64,000 nucleotides of DNA from CAYOXX01 sp964408025 (GTDB lineage: Bacteria; Acidobacteriota; DATKUA01), in the NCBI GenBank assembly GCA_964408025.1, contig CAYOXX010000001.1:124001-188000 (forward strand). Reading direction: 5' to 3'. The notes under the pieces were generated by a model. It was not told the DNA's origin. It saw only the letters and a list, made by a program, of their open reading frames with translations, and did not search any database. Shown in pieces: positions 27,147-35,377 of this stretch. The position numbers and the translations under genes were made by a program. How positions within the stretch are numbered: the first letter of the stretch is position 1; every line of letters begins with the position of its first letter.

Positions 27147-29444
27147 TCAAAGCACCCACGCGTAGCCGAGCTTGACGAAGAAGGTGCGGTCGGCCCGGAT
27201 CAAGCCGAAGTCCTGGTTGGCGAAGTGGTTGTCGGAGTAGCCGAGGAAGAGAACCGTACGGGGATTGATCTTGAGTGAGAAGAGTAGCTGGGTGAAGAGA
27301 GCATTACTTCTCGGATTGACCGTTTCTCTATAAAGATCTGCGTTGCGGCGGATGTCGGTGTACTGGAGTATGGCGCGGACGAAGGTCTTGCGGTTAAATT
27401 GGTAGACCAGGTTCAGATCCGCAAGGTTGGCCACGAAGAGGCGCTCGCCGCCAACCGCGAGCCGACTGAAGTGGTAGTTGAGCCCGCCCCGTAGGTGGCG
27501 CCCGAAGTTGACGCTTACGTTCGGGCTGAAGCTGATTTCCTTGCCGGCGCGTGCGTGGGCGTAGTCGATACCGTCGCTGTAGCCCCCCTCGAAATAGAAG
27601 GAGATGTACCCGGTTGGCCTGAATCCGAAGTCCAGTTGGACGTAGTTCTCTTCGAAATCGATCTGCTCGTAGAGGCGACGTCCCGAGCCGAACCAGACGG
27701 CAAACGTCGACTGCATCGGGCCTTCCGCTATGAGGGCGCCAGAGGCCTTTCTCCTGATCAGGCCGCCGTCCTGCTCGTTCATCTGATCCCAGTAGGCCCT
27801 GACCTGAAATCGGTGAATGAATGAATCTGTATCGAACCACCAGGTGTAGCCGCTGCCGAGTTGGAAACTTCTGTAGTCCACGCGCGGCATGTAGCCCAGG
27901 TCAGCGCGAAAATCGATGCCGACAGCCTGGTAGTCGGCAAAGAGGAAATAATCCCTGGTCCCCTGGTTGTAGTGGATTCTCCAGGCTGAGTCGTTGAAGT
28001 CACCCAAAGGCTGGCCGTATTCACGGGCCACCGAGTCGGGATAGCGTGTAGACGAACCGAGTATCTGGAACTGTAGTCTGTCTCTTTCCGTTAAGCGAAG
28101 CCGACCGTCGACGCCGAAAATCCGATTGAAGTAGTCTACCCCTTCGCGGTCGGTGACCAGCATTCCAACGGTGGAGTTGTTCCAGATGTCGCGCTGGTAG
28201 CGGAAGACCGACGATGTGTTGGCCATCGCCAGCGATGTCGCGTCCGATCCCTGGCTACCAGGGAAGATCAGGTTGGTTAGGTCGTCGCGGACCACGTAGG
28301 CGCCAATTGTGTTGTTCCCCTCCTTACCGGTCAGCTTCAAGCCCCAGGTGGGATCGCGCAAGGTGCGGGTGTGGACGGCATCGAAAGGCATGCTGAAAAA
28401 GTCGGCGCCCTCGGTGAAGAAGGGCCGCTTTTCTTGGTAGTAAAGAGCGAACGGCTGGTTGATATCGAGCTGCAGCGCGTCCGCTTCGATCTGGCTGAAA
28501 TCGGGATTTGCCGTCGCGCTCAGAGCCAGGTTCGGAGTAAGCCCCCAGCGTGCCGTGACGCCGACCTCGGCATCCTGATTGCGCCTCTCCAAATCCCCGA
28601 CGGGGAAGTCCAGGCGCTCGTCGGTGCGCACCGCTGTGATGGTGGGTGTGATCTCGATGTTGCGGCCGGGGCTGGCGCCTTCGAATCCCTCTAACTTGAC
28701 CGCCTGGCAGAGATAACAGTTGTTGTTTCGATCTCTGGGAAAGAGTCCTATATCGACGCTCTTGTTGCGCGGGTGGAACCGCACGGCGTCGAAGCCCCAG
28801 ACCTGGCTTCCGCCGGTGCGCTGGAATCGCAAAGAGGAAAACGGAATAGCCATCTCGACAGACCAGCCCCAATTATTGATCCTGCCGGCAGAGTCCCAAA
28901 TCGCATCCCAACTCGAGTCGGCGAATGTGAGCGACTCGGCCATCCTCTCGTCCGTTTGCACTCCTAGCGGATTGACAATGAATTTGAATGCGCTGCGTTC
29001 GTCGTTGAATGTGTCGAGGACTACACCCACGTGATCGTCGCTTCCTGCGGAGTCGCGATCGCTCAGATTGGCTCTGATCGCGGACGGATCGGGATCGTAG
29101 GCGCGGAAGCCGAAGTAGACGCATGACTCGCTGAAAACCACCAGAACCTCGGTGCGCACCGGCGCCGAAGTGTTATCGCCGGGGTATACTTCGTACCCCA
29201 ACTCAAACACCAGGGCGTCCAGCCAAGCCTCCTCGTCGAGCACGCCGTCAACACGCATAGTCGAGCCGGCTCGGGGCACAGTGTAAATCGGCCTGCCGTC
29301 GGTCGTGTACGACGAGGGTGAGGCTTCTACGGAGGGTGCCGTCGCGCCGTCTTCATCCCCGAGAGCCGCAACAGCGAAGGAGATAACGACTAGTATCGGT
29401 AAAACCCGTATCAGAAATCGGTCTCTAGATCTTGATAAAGGCAT
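27147..29444 (-). CDS. CBM9-like plus DUF5916 outer-membrane barrel protein, copy 4
   Basis: A 765-residue paralogue and the first gene of the array in transcription order. Signal peptide (about 1-30), a linker with TTDGRPIYTVPRAGS like copy 3, CBM9-like domain (GVLDEEAWLDALVFELGYE), CYLC pair, NPDFSQIEADALQLDINQPFA, KRPFFTEGADFF and the FVKLGYAWVL end. The 208-bp spacer to copy 3 is longer than the 83-bp spacers, which fits an older split. It lies 241 bp downstream of the M56/HEAT gene on the same strand, so transcription through from the BlaI operon is possible but not shown. Confidence 0.85.
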   Translation of the reverse strand: MPLSRSRDRFLIRVLPILVVISFAVAALGDEDGATAPSVEASPSSYTTDGRPIYTVPRAGSTMRVDGVLDEEAWLDALVFELGYEVYPGDNTSAPVRTEVLVVFSESCVYFGFRAYDPDPSAIRANLSDRDSAGSDDHVGVVLDTFNDERSAFKFIVNPLGVQTDERMAESLTFADSSWDAIWDSAGRINNWGWSVEMAIPFSSLRFQRTGGSQVWGFDAVRFHPRNKSVDIGLFPRDRNNNCYLCQAVKLEGFEGASPGRNIEITPTITAVRTDERLDFPVGDLERRNQDAEVGVTARWGLTPNLALSATANPDFSQIEADALQLDINQPFALYYQEKRPFFTEGADFFSMPFDAVHTRTLRDPTWGLKLTGKEGNNTIGAYVVRDDLTNLIFPGSQGSDATSLAMANTSSVFRYQRDIWNNSTVGMLVTDREGVDYFNRIFGVDGRLRLTERDRLQFQILGSSTRYPDSVAREYGQPLGDFNDSAWRIHYNQGTRDYFLFADYQAVGIDFRADLGYMPRVDYRSFQLGSGYTWWFDTDSFIHRFQVRAYWDQMNEQDGGLIRRKASGALIAEGPMQSTFAVWFGSGRRLYEQIDFEENYVQLDFGFRPTGYISFYFEGGYSDGIDYAHARAGKEISFSPNVSVNFGRHLRGGLNYHFSRLAVGGERLFVANLADLNLVYQFNRKTFVRAILQYTDIRRNADLYRETVNPRSNALFTQLLFSLKINPRTVLFLGYSDNHFANQDFGLIRADRTFFVKLGYAWVL

Positions 29445-29685
29445 AGATTTCTCCTAACGCGCGACCCAACGCCTTTGAAAATGTCGAGATAAGTGTTTCT
29501 AACGACCGCTAGGCTTCACAGCCACGCCGGCTCACGGCCGCGATGGTAACGCCTCAGATTCCGCACCGGAATCGGCGCCACCAAACGCGTTCCCATCGCA
29601 GTAGCTGCGCTGTAGGCTCTCCCCTTACCATATCTGTTTTGTTGGAGCTTTCTGGCTACAGCTTTCATCATCACAACTAATCCGC

Positions 29686-31227
29686 TTAGTCCGTACCGCC
29701 CAGGCCCAGCACTATCGCGGCCTTGCGGCGGACATACTCGCTTTCGTCTTCCAGTGCTCCCATAACGGCTTCTTCCGCACGCAGGCCGCCGATTTTGCCG
29801 AGGGCCAACACAGCATGCATACGAACTAGCTCGTCCCCGCGCGCCAACGCGGCAAGCAGCGGTTCCACCGCTTCGTCACCGATCTCGATTAGCGCATTAG
29901 CCGCTTCCAAGCCGGGGGAAGTCATTCTGCTAGCGCTACCGTGCCCGATGCTATCCGCCCCGTACCCGATCTCGAGACGATCCACCTGCCTGTTGTCGCC
30001 GAGGAGATCGATCAGGGCGGGAACGGCTGCCGCGGCCCGCGGGCCAAGGAGCCCAAGCCGATACGCCGCTCCCGCGCGCTTGAGCGGATGATCGTAATCG
30101 AGTTTCGCGGTAAGATCCGCGAGATAACCGCCCACTTTAGCCTTCTTCCACTTTCCTTTCGCGGACTCATTTTGAGACCAGGGCTGGAAGGCGGCCAGGG
30201 GCAGGACCAGGGCGGCTACCAGCAGGCACGCCAGCACGGCTACGACGGGTTTGAGGACGCCGCGTTTTATCCTGGGATTGAGTATGCATAGGAGGCGGTC
30301 CTTAAGGCTGGAGCCCTGCGAGATCGCGGCGGCCTGCAGCAGTGTACTGCGAGCGGCGCTCAGGTCCGTGGCGATCTCCATGAGATGAAAGGCGTATTCG
30401 GACGGCCTGGTCCCGAATGTTAGTACCGCGTCGTCGCAGGCCCGCTCCCTCTCCCGCTTGTGCTGCCGCACCGCTAACCAGACCAGGGGATTGAACCAGT
30501 AGACAACCGAAACGAGAAGCGCTAACAGCTCGGTTAGGCTGTCACCGCGCTTGATGTGCGCCAGCTCGTGCAGCAACACGATACGCCGGCGCTCTTGGGC
30601 CCAGTCGGCCGCGCAGTCGGGAAGTATCACTTCCGGTCGCCGTACCCCGCAGGTTATGGCGACAGCAGCCAGCCTACTCTCCAGCAGCATGACCTCGCGT
30701 CCGATCCCAAGTTCCCCGGAGAGACCACGGAGCAAGGAGAGCCACGATTCGTCCGTGAGCGGTTGCGAGTGTCTTCTTATCCACCAGACTCCCGCCTTGG
30801 CAACCAGCATCCAGGCGAGCACCAGGAGCGCCCCGATTCCCCAGATCGAAGCGGTCCAGAACGACCAGCCGGGCTCCGAGACCGGAGCGCTCCCGCTCCT
30901 AGCGGTCTGCTGGCCAACCGCCATGTCATCCTCTATTTCGACACTGGGGATATGCGCCTCGCCCACCATTGGGGGGCAGAATATGTCCGGCAACAGCGGT
31001 ACGTGCCAGGCCGGAACGAATAGAGACAGAACCGGCAGAAGAACCAGGCCACCGAGGCCGAGGGCCCAGACAAGGCTGCGGCTCGAAGCCGAATACCTGC
31101 GTAACAGCAGCGCCAGCAGCCCCACGGCGGCCACCAGCAGCGAGCTCTTCAGGGCGACATCAACAAAAACCTTCAGCCAGATCGCCGACTGCGCTGACGC
31201 CGAAACCATATCGAAGACCGTACCCAC
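29686..31227 (-). CDS. BlaR1/MecR1-type M56 metalloprotease with C-terminal HEAT repeats
   Basis: A 513-residue membrane sensor-protease. Four likely membrane segments (about 27-45, 52-75, 125-148 and 322-345) frame a cytoplasmic M56 zinc protease domain with the HELAH motif at residues 220-224 and GDS shortly after, plus a conserved VLLPDCAADW-like lead. The part after the last TM carries at least three HEAT-like helical repeats (about 375-510: KRAGAAYRLGLLG, LEAANALIEIGDEAVEPLL, VRMHAVLALGKIGG, VRRKAAIVLGLGG) instead of a beta-lactam-binding transpeptidase domain. M56 proteins of this kind cleave or inactivate a partner BlaI-type repressor on signal. GTG start after GGGAGGG, two bases from the blaI stop. 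Confidence 0.9.
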   Translation of the reverse strand: MGTVFDMVSASAQSAIWLKVFVDVALKSSLLVAAVGLLALLLRRYSASSRSLVWALGLGGLVLLPVLSLFVPAWHVPLLPDIFCPPMVGEAHIPSVEIEDDMAVGQQTARSGSAPVSEPGWSFWTASIWGIGALLVLAWMLVAKAGVWWIRRHSQPLTDESWLSLLRGLSGELGIGREVMLLESRLAAVAITCGVRRPEVILPDCAADWAQERRRIVLLHELAHIKRGDSLTELLALLVSVVYWFNPLVWLAVRQHKRERERACDDAVLTFGTRPSEYAFHLMEIATDLSAARSTLLQAAAISQGSSLKDRLLCILNPRIKRGVLKPVVAVLACLLVAALVLPLAAFQPWSQNESAKGKWKKAKVGGYLADLTAKLDYDHPLKRAGAAYRLGLLGPRAAAAVPALIDLLGDNRQVDRLEIGYGADSIGHGSASRMTSPGLEAANALIEIGDEAVEPLLAALARGDELVRMHAVLALGKIGGLRAEEAVMGALEDESEYVRRKAAIVLGLGGTD

Positions 31228-31229
31228 GC

Positions 31230-31622
31230 TTAACGTCCCTCCCGCTTGGACTTCTCAATAAGCCCGGAAATCAGTCCCCTCTCCTCTTCTGATAGCTCGG
31301 ATTCGGGCATGTTCAAGAGGGCAACCACAGCACGCGCCGCCGAGCCCTTGAAGAAGGTGTCCATGATGTGCCTGAGTGCGGACGCCCTCGCCTTCTCGGC
31401 CGATAGTGTGGGTGAATATAGGTAACGGTTACCGGTGCGTATGTGATACAGATGACCCTTTTCTTCCAGAATCCGCAGCAGCTTTCTGACCGAAGCGTTA
31501 CCAGGCGGGTCGGGCAGCATCTCCATCACTTCGACGGCCGTCGCCCGCCCGAGCCGGTATACGACATCCATTATCTGACGCTCGCGCCGGCTCAGATTGA
31601 TTAGAAGCGGTTTTTTACCCAT
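31230..31622 (-). CDS. BlaI/MecI/CopY family transcriptional repressor
   Basis: A 130-residue winged-helix repressor. The domain starts LSRRERQIMDVVYRLGRATAVEVMEML, the recognition region is GNASVRKLLRILEEKGHL, and the wing is RTGNRYLYSP; the C-terminal helices (SALRHIMDTFFKGSAARAVVALL) form the usual dimer part. In known systems the M56 partner causes cleavage of the repressor. ATG at 31622 follows AAAGGAG; an upstream frame runs through the promoter and is not coding. It is followed with two bases spacing by the M56/HEAT gene, so the pair is one operon, likely autoregulated through the palindrome at 31658-31673. Confidence 0.93.
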   Translation of the reverse strand: MGKKPLLINLSRRERQIMDVVYRLGRATAVEVMEMLPDPPGNASVRKLLRILEEKGHLYHIRTGNRYLYSPTLSAEKARASALRHIMDTFFKGSAARAVVALLNMPESELSEEERGLISGLIEKSKREGR

Positions 31623-31657
31623 CCGAAACTCCTTTGCCCCCGCTCTCTTTCCCTGAC

Positions 31658-31673
31658 TGTGAAAATCTTCACA
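31658..31673. promoter_or_regulatory. Palindromic operator candidate for the BlaI-type repressor
   Basis: A perfect inverted repeat TGTGAA-AATC-TTCACA lies seven bases downstream of the -10 box, covering the expected transcription start of the blaI operon. Position and dyad symmetry fit autorepression; binding is inferred. Confidence 0.6.
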
Positions 31674-31680
31674 TAATAAC

Positions 31681-31709
31681 AATATAGAGTAGCGCAGGTA
31701 CAGTGTCAA
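31681..31709 (-). promoter_or_regulatory. Near-consensus sigma-70 promoter of the blaI operon
   Basis: On the minus strand TTGACA (31704-31709), a 17-bp spacer and TATATT (31681-31686). It is the best promoter match I found in the window and points at blaI, whose ATG is 59 bp downstream. Confidence 0.75.
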
Positions 31710-31867
31710 GAAAAAAATGAGAAAAACTTCACTCGGCACCAGCGCCCACAACAAGAGGTGATCGTTTCCCGTTTAAACACTTGGCGTTTTAAAATAAGTT
31801 GGCGCGGCGAGGCACGGCTCCAGCCTGCTCGGATCTACTATATCGGTTTCTGGCAGCGCCGGACTGG

Positions 31868-32842
31868 CTATTTATCGCGCTCGACGACGAATACCGGAAG
31901 TTTTTCCAGCGCTCTTTTGTATTTGGATGGTGACAGCGTGGCTGCGGTCTCGATCGCCCTCTCGGCGTATCCGCGGGCCACGGCGATGGTCTCTTCCAGG
32001 GCTTTGTGCTCGTCGAGAAGCCGCAGCAGTTTCTTCAGCTCTTGATCCGTAGCTCCGCGGCGCTCGAAAATGCCCATCACTAGCCGCCGCGCGTCCCGGC
32101 CGGCGCGCTCGAGCAGGACGAGCAGTGGATAGGTGACCTTGCCCTCGTCCAGATCGCTTCCCACCGGCTTGCCGATCCGCTCGGGGGTTGAGGAGTAGTC
32201 GAAGTAGTCGTCGATGAGCTGGAAGGCGATGCCGAGGTCGAGCCCGTAGCCGGCCAGCGCCTTCTCGGTCTCCTCGTCGGCTGCGGCCAGCATCGCCCCC
32301 GCCTGGGCGCAGCAGGAGAACAGGTAAGCCGTCTTGCGCTGGATCAGGTCCATGTAGTCTTCGAGGCCGACGTCTACGCTGTAGTTGCGTTCGCTCTGCA
32401 CGATCTCGCCCTCGATCATCCTGGCCGTGGCGCTCGAGATCAGCCTTAGGATGCGCAGGTCGTCGTAGCGCAGGGCGATGTCCATGCCGGTGTTGAAAAG
32501 CAGGTCGCCGAAAAGAATCGATAGTGTGGTGCCGAAGCGGTCGTGCATCACAGGGCGCCCGCGCCGCATCTCCGACTTGTCGATGATGTCGTCGTGGATC
32601 AGCGTAGCGGTGTGGACGAACTCGAAGACGACGCCGTAGCGGAAATCCCTGTCCCCCCGGTAGCCGCAGGCGGCGGCGCTCAGGCAGAGCAGCGCCGGCC
32701 GGATCCGCTTGCCGCCGCTTTCAGCGATGTAAGCCCCCATCTGCGCGACTATCGGGAAATCGCTACGGAGCTCGCGCCGGATCTCCCGCTCGGTCGCCTC
32801 CATCTTGTCCCTGATCAAACCGTAGATATCGCGAGCGTGCAT
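31868..32842 (-). CDS. ispB: Polyprenyl diphosphate synthase (octaprenyl-type)
   Basis: A 324-residue trans-prenyltransferase that lengthens isoprenoid diphosphates for quinone side chains or lipid carriers. The first aspartate-rich motif is HDDIIDKSEMRRGRP (about residues 85-99) and the second is LIDDYFDY (about 215); GGKRIRPALL near the N-terminus binds the homoallylic substrate. ATG at 32842 after GGAAAG gives the usual length; an alternative ATG at 32899 would add 19 Arg-rich residues and overlap the upstream gene. Chain length cannot be read safely. The gene sits downstream of a secreted protein and lolA, probably in one transcript. Confidence 0.92.
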   Translation of the reverse strand: MHARDIYGLIRDKMEATEREIRRELRSDFPIVAQMGAYIAESGGKRIRPALLCLSAAACGYRGDRDFRYGVVFEFVHTATLIHDDIIDKSEMRRGRPVMHDRFGTTLSILFGDLLFNTGMDIALRYDDLRILRLISSATARMIEGEIVQSERNYSVDVGLEDYMDLIQRKTAYLFSCCAQAGAMLAAADEETEKALAGYGLDLGIAFQLIDDYFDYSSTPERIGKPVGSDLDEGKVTYPLLVLLERAGRDARRLVMGIFERRGATDQELKKLLRLLDEHKALEETIAVARGYAERAIETAATLSPSKYKRALEKLPVFVVERDK

Positions 32843-32885
32843 CGCTTTCCGTAGCCGACCTCGAGCCGCATCTGTGCGATTACGC

Positions 32886-33566
32886 CTAGAGCTGCTCATG
32901 CTCCTCGGGCCTGTACTCCTGCGGCAGGAAGCGGAACTCCACCTCCTGCTCGTCGCCGAGGAAGCGGAAGGCCCTCCCGAGAGAGTAGTAGAACCAGATG
33001 GAACCCCGCCTGCCGTCGCGCACGAACTCCCGCACCATTTCGGGCAGGCCGAGCTGATCAAGCAGCCGGCCCTTGTCCGAATCCTGGCCGTAGCGCTCGA
33101 TCATCTCCCTCAGCTCCTGCCAGCGCGGCCGGCTCTCGACTGCCCTGTTGACAGTGAAGACGAAATTACCGCTGGAGATGCCGTTTAGGATGACGTCGGT
33201 CAGGTCCACCTCGGTGGGCTGCTCGTAGCGCAGCGGGTCGATCCGTGCGGCGTTGATGCGGAGAACGAAACCGGTCCAGTTGGGCTCGATCATCATCTCC
33301 AGAGAGAAGTTTCCGTCCTCATCGGTTACGCCGGCCACCACGTCGTCCTCTGTCTCCGTGACGCCCTCTTCGTCGACGAATATCCTGGTGAAGCTGAGCT
33401 GGATCCGGCAGTTGGGCAGGGGCTCGCCCTCCTCGGTAGTCACGGCGCCGTTGATTTCTATAGAGATCATCGACTCCTGCGCGGCGGCCGCGCAGGCGAA
33501 GGCCAGCACAACGGCGAGCTGTGCGAACCTCCGCGACGAGGAATCGGACACTATCCCAAACCACAC
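32886..33566 (-). CDS. Secreted protein with a carboxypeptidase-regulatory-like domain
   Basis: A 226-residue protein of unknown function. A signal peptide (about 1-30, ending ACAAAAQ) is followed by a beta-sandwich of the carboxypeptidase regulatory or transthyretin-like type (about 33-125: ISIEINGAVTTEEGEPLPNCRIQL, VTDEDGNFSLEMMI) and a helical C-terminal part rich in Arg/Glu. The start is GTG at 33566 with a weak ribosome binding site; a second GTG six codons later would still keep a signal peptide. It lies 24 bp after lolA and 43 bp before ispB on the same strand. Confidence 0.65.
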   Translation of the reverse strand: MWFGIVSDSSSRRFAQLAVVLAFACAAAAQESMISIEINGAVTTEEGEPLPNCRIQLSFTRIFVDEEGVTETEDDVVAGVTDEDGNFSLEMMIEPNWTGFVLRINAARIDPLRYEQPTEVDLTDVILNGISSGNFVFTVNRAVESRPRWQELREMIERYGQDSDKGRLLDQLGLPEMVREFVRDGRRGSIWFYYSLGRAFRFLGDEQEVEFRFLPQEYRPEEHEQL

Positions 33567-33590
33567 GTTCTCAGCATCGAAGGAACCAAC

Positions 33591-34223
33591 TTACTGACCC
33601 TCGAACACCTCGACTCCGCGGGGAATCTCGAATTCGAAGTAGCTGTCGTCGATCTCGGCCGGCCGGATGTTGCTGAAGCGGTACTCCGTAGTGCTGCCGA
33701 AGGGATCGACGACCATCAGGCGGACTACGAGAAAATCCCGCGGCAGGACCTCCAAAACCAGGTAGTCGAACGCCTCCTCGCTCCTGGGGACCAACCTCAG
33801 GACGTAGGAATCCTCGTAAAGCGGTTCCGTGGCTTCGTCCTCCGAAACCTCGAAGTCGCGCGCCAGGTTGCCCCGGCCCATGAGGAAGAGAATCGGCGTC
33901 TGCGGCGACTCGGACTCGGCCAGCCGCATGACTGTCACCTGGCGGTCCTCTGGCAGGTACCAGTGGACCGTCTCGCCGTCGCACACGTAGAGTTTCTGTT
34001 CCGGTTCCTCATACTCCCAGCGCATGCGGCCGGGCACCTTTAGGAACAGCTCGCCGCTCTCCGAGATCACCATGCCGGTGGTGCCGCTGATCTGGTACTG
34101 CCGGAAGTCGCAGCGGATCGAGCGCGCCTGCTCGTAGACGCCCTGCACGCGCTCGGCCACCGCGATCGGATCGAGCTCCGTCTGCTGCGGAATCAGCAGG
34201 AGAATCGCTATCAGCCAGAGCAT
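33591..34223 (-). CDS. lolA: Outer-membrane lipoprotein carrier protein LolA family
   Basis: A 210-residue periplasmic chaperone of the LolA type, which ferries lipoproteins from the inner-membrane Lol exporter to the outer membrane. A short signal peptide (LWLIAILLLIPQQ) precedes the fold: VYEQARSIRCDFRQYQIS, SGELFLKVPGRMRWEYEEPEQKLYVCDG, VHWYLPEDRQVTVM and a C-terminal FSNIRPAEIDDSYFEFEIPRGVEV, which matches the usual P-x-x-x-F-x-F-x-P-x-G-V-x-V ending. No other Lol gene is present here. Its existence supports a diderm host. Confidence 0.88.
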   Translation of the reverse strand: MLWLIAILLLIPQQTELDPIAVAERVQGVYEQARSIRCDFRQYQISGTTGMVISESGELFLKVPGRMRWEYEEPEQKLYVCDGETVHWYLPEDRQVTVMRLAESESPQTPILFLMGRGNLARDFEVSEDEATEPLYEDSYVLRLVPRSEEAFDYLVLEVLPRDFLVVRLMVVDPFGSTTEYRFSNIRPAEIDDSYFEFEIPRGVEVFEGQ

Positions 34224-34546
34224 CTTCCCCTCTCCAAAACAGGTGGCATTCTAGCACACACACCCGCCACGTCCACCCGCCGCTTTAGACGCCGCGGCCG
34301 AACTTGTGTTCCCACAAGCAATTAACACTATTCTAACTGTCGCCTGCTGGCCGACAGGAATGCCCTCTCCGCCACGGCGGACGCGCCCTGGTGGGTCGGC
34401 CCTCCCTAGAGCGTGGACATTCCTGCCCACGAGTGCGGTCAAACCTCGCCGAGAATGTCTCACGCCGTCCTCTCCGGTTAGTTTGACTGTTCAGCAACCT
34501 TTGGGTACCATCGCGCCGTCTCTCTTGCCGCCAGAGCGGAAGGACG
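34224..34546. other. Divergent intergenic region with palindromes
   Basis: A 323-bp spacer between lolA (minus) and the ABC permease (plus). It carries a hairpin CTGTCG/CGACAG at 34337-34357, a dispersed-family palindrome at 34413-34430 (GTGGACA, loop TTCC, TGCCCAC, one mismatch), and facing copies of CAGGAATG and CATTCCTG about 60 bp apart, plus the promoter at 34483-34511. No gene is supported. Confidence 0.6.
34483..34511 (+). promoter_or_regulatory. Sigma-70-type promoter candidate for the ABC exporter operon
   Basis: TTGACT (34483-34488) and TACCAT (34506-34511) with a 17-bp spacer, 35 bp before the wzm-like ATG. The -35 box matches five of six positions. Confidence 0.5.
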
Positions 34547-35377
34547 ATGTTAAAGCGCATTCTCACCCACAAGCACCTGATCATGGCCTTCGTCGCCAGG
34601 GATCTGCGCGGCCGCTACATCGGCTCGATGATGGGCATCTTCTGGACCGTCATCCACCCGCTGGCGCAGATCCTGGTCTTCTCGATCATCTTCAGCATCA
34701 TCAACCGTGGCAGGCTCGTGGGGCTGGAAGAGGGGCAGCCGCTGGCCTACACTATTTTCCTCTGCGCCGGCCTGCTGCCATGGATCGCCTTCCAGGAGTA
34801 CCTAATGCGGGTGACCGGCGTCTTCATCTCCAACGCCAACCTGATCAAGAAGATCCAGTTTCCCGCGGAGATCCTGGTGATCCAGGAACTCTTCTCCAGC
34901 CTCATCACACTCGGCATCAGCTTTTCGCTCTTCACCATCATCATCGTCTTCTTCGGGGGCTGGCGGCCAACTCCGCATATCCTGCTCCTGCCCGGCATAG
35001 TGACGCTGCAGGTGTTCTTCAGCCTCAGCATCGCTTTCGCCATGGCCACGCTCAACGTATTCCTGCGCGACATCGGGCAGATCCTCGGCGTAGTGCTCAT
35101 GGCCTGGTTCTGGCTGACGCCGATCGTCTACCCGTCGAGCATCATCTTCAGGGATCCGGTGAACGCCACCGGCCTCCTGGTGCCCGAGTGGCTCTGGCTC
35201 TCCTACACGCTCAACCCCTGGTACTACCTGGCCAAGTGGTACCGCGAGGCCTTCTACCTGGAAACGGTTCCCGACTTCAACGAGGTGATTGTCTTCCTCG
35301 CCCTCTCGGCGCTGATCTTCTTCTTCGGCATGAAGATTTACCGCTCGCTGCGCGACGACATCCCGGACATGATCTGA
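34547..35377 (+). CDS. wzm: ABC-2 type polysaccharide exporter permease (Wzm-like)
   Basis: A 276-residue inner-membrane permease with about six membrane segments. The N-terminus FVARDLRGRYIGSMMGIFWTVIHPLAQILVF is the classical start of the Wzm/TagG/KpsM group, and LNPWYYLAKWYREAFY near the end is its usual C-terminal motif. With its ATPase partner it exports an undecaprenyl-linked polysaccharide such as O-antigen across the inner membrane. The gene has a GGAAGG box before ATG 34547, and its TGA overlaps the ATG of the ATPase gene, so the two are translationally coupled. Confidence 0.93.
   Translation: MLKRILTHKHLIMAFVARDLRGRYIGSMMGIFWTVIHPLAQILVFSIIFSIINRGRLVGLEEGQPLAYTIFLCAGLLPWIAFQEYLMRVTGVFISNANLIKKIQFPAEILVIQELFSSLITLGISFSLFTIIIVFFGGWRPTPHILLLPGIVTLQVFFSLSIAFAMATLNVFLRDIGQILGVVLMAWFWLTPIVYPSSIIFRDPVNATGLLVPEWLWLSYTLNPWYYLAKWYREAFYLETVPDFNEVIVFLALSALIFFFGMKIYRSLRDDIPDMI

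Larger units (their letters stand above)
19915..29444 (-). repeat. Tandem array of four DUF5916 barrel paralogues
   Basis: Four genes of 759-765 codons lie head to tail (19915-22206, 22290-24575, 24659-26938, 27147-29444). Copies 1 and 2 share nearly identical signal peptides and C-termini, and their 83-bp leaders (22207-22289 and 24576-24658) have equal length and clear similarity, so the duplication unit included the spacer. Central parts are much more diverged than the ends. Confidence 0.9.
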
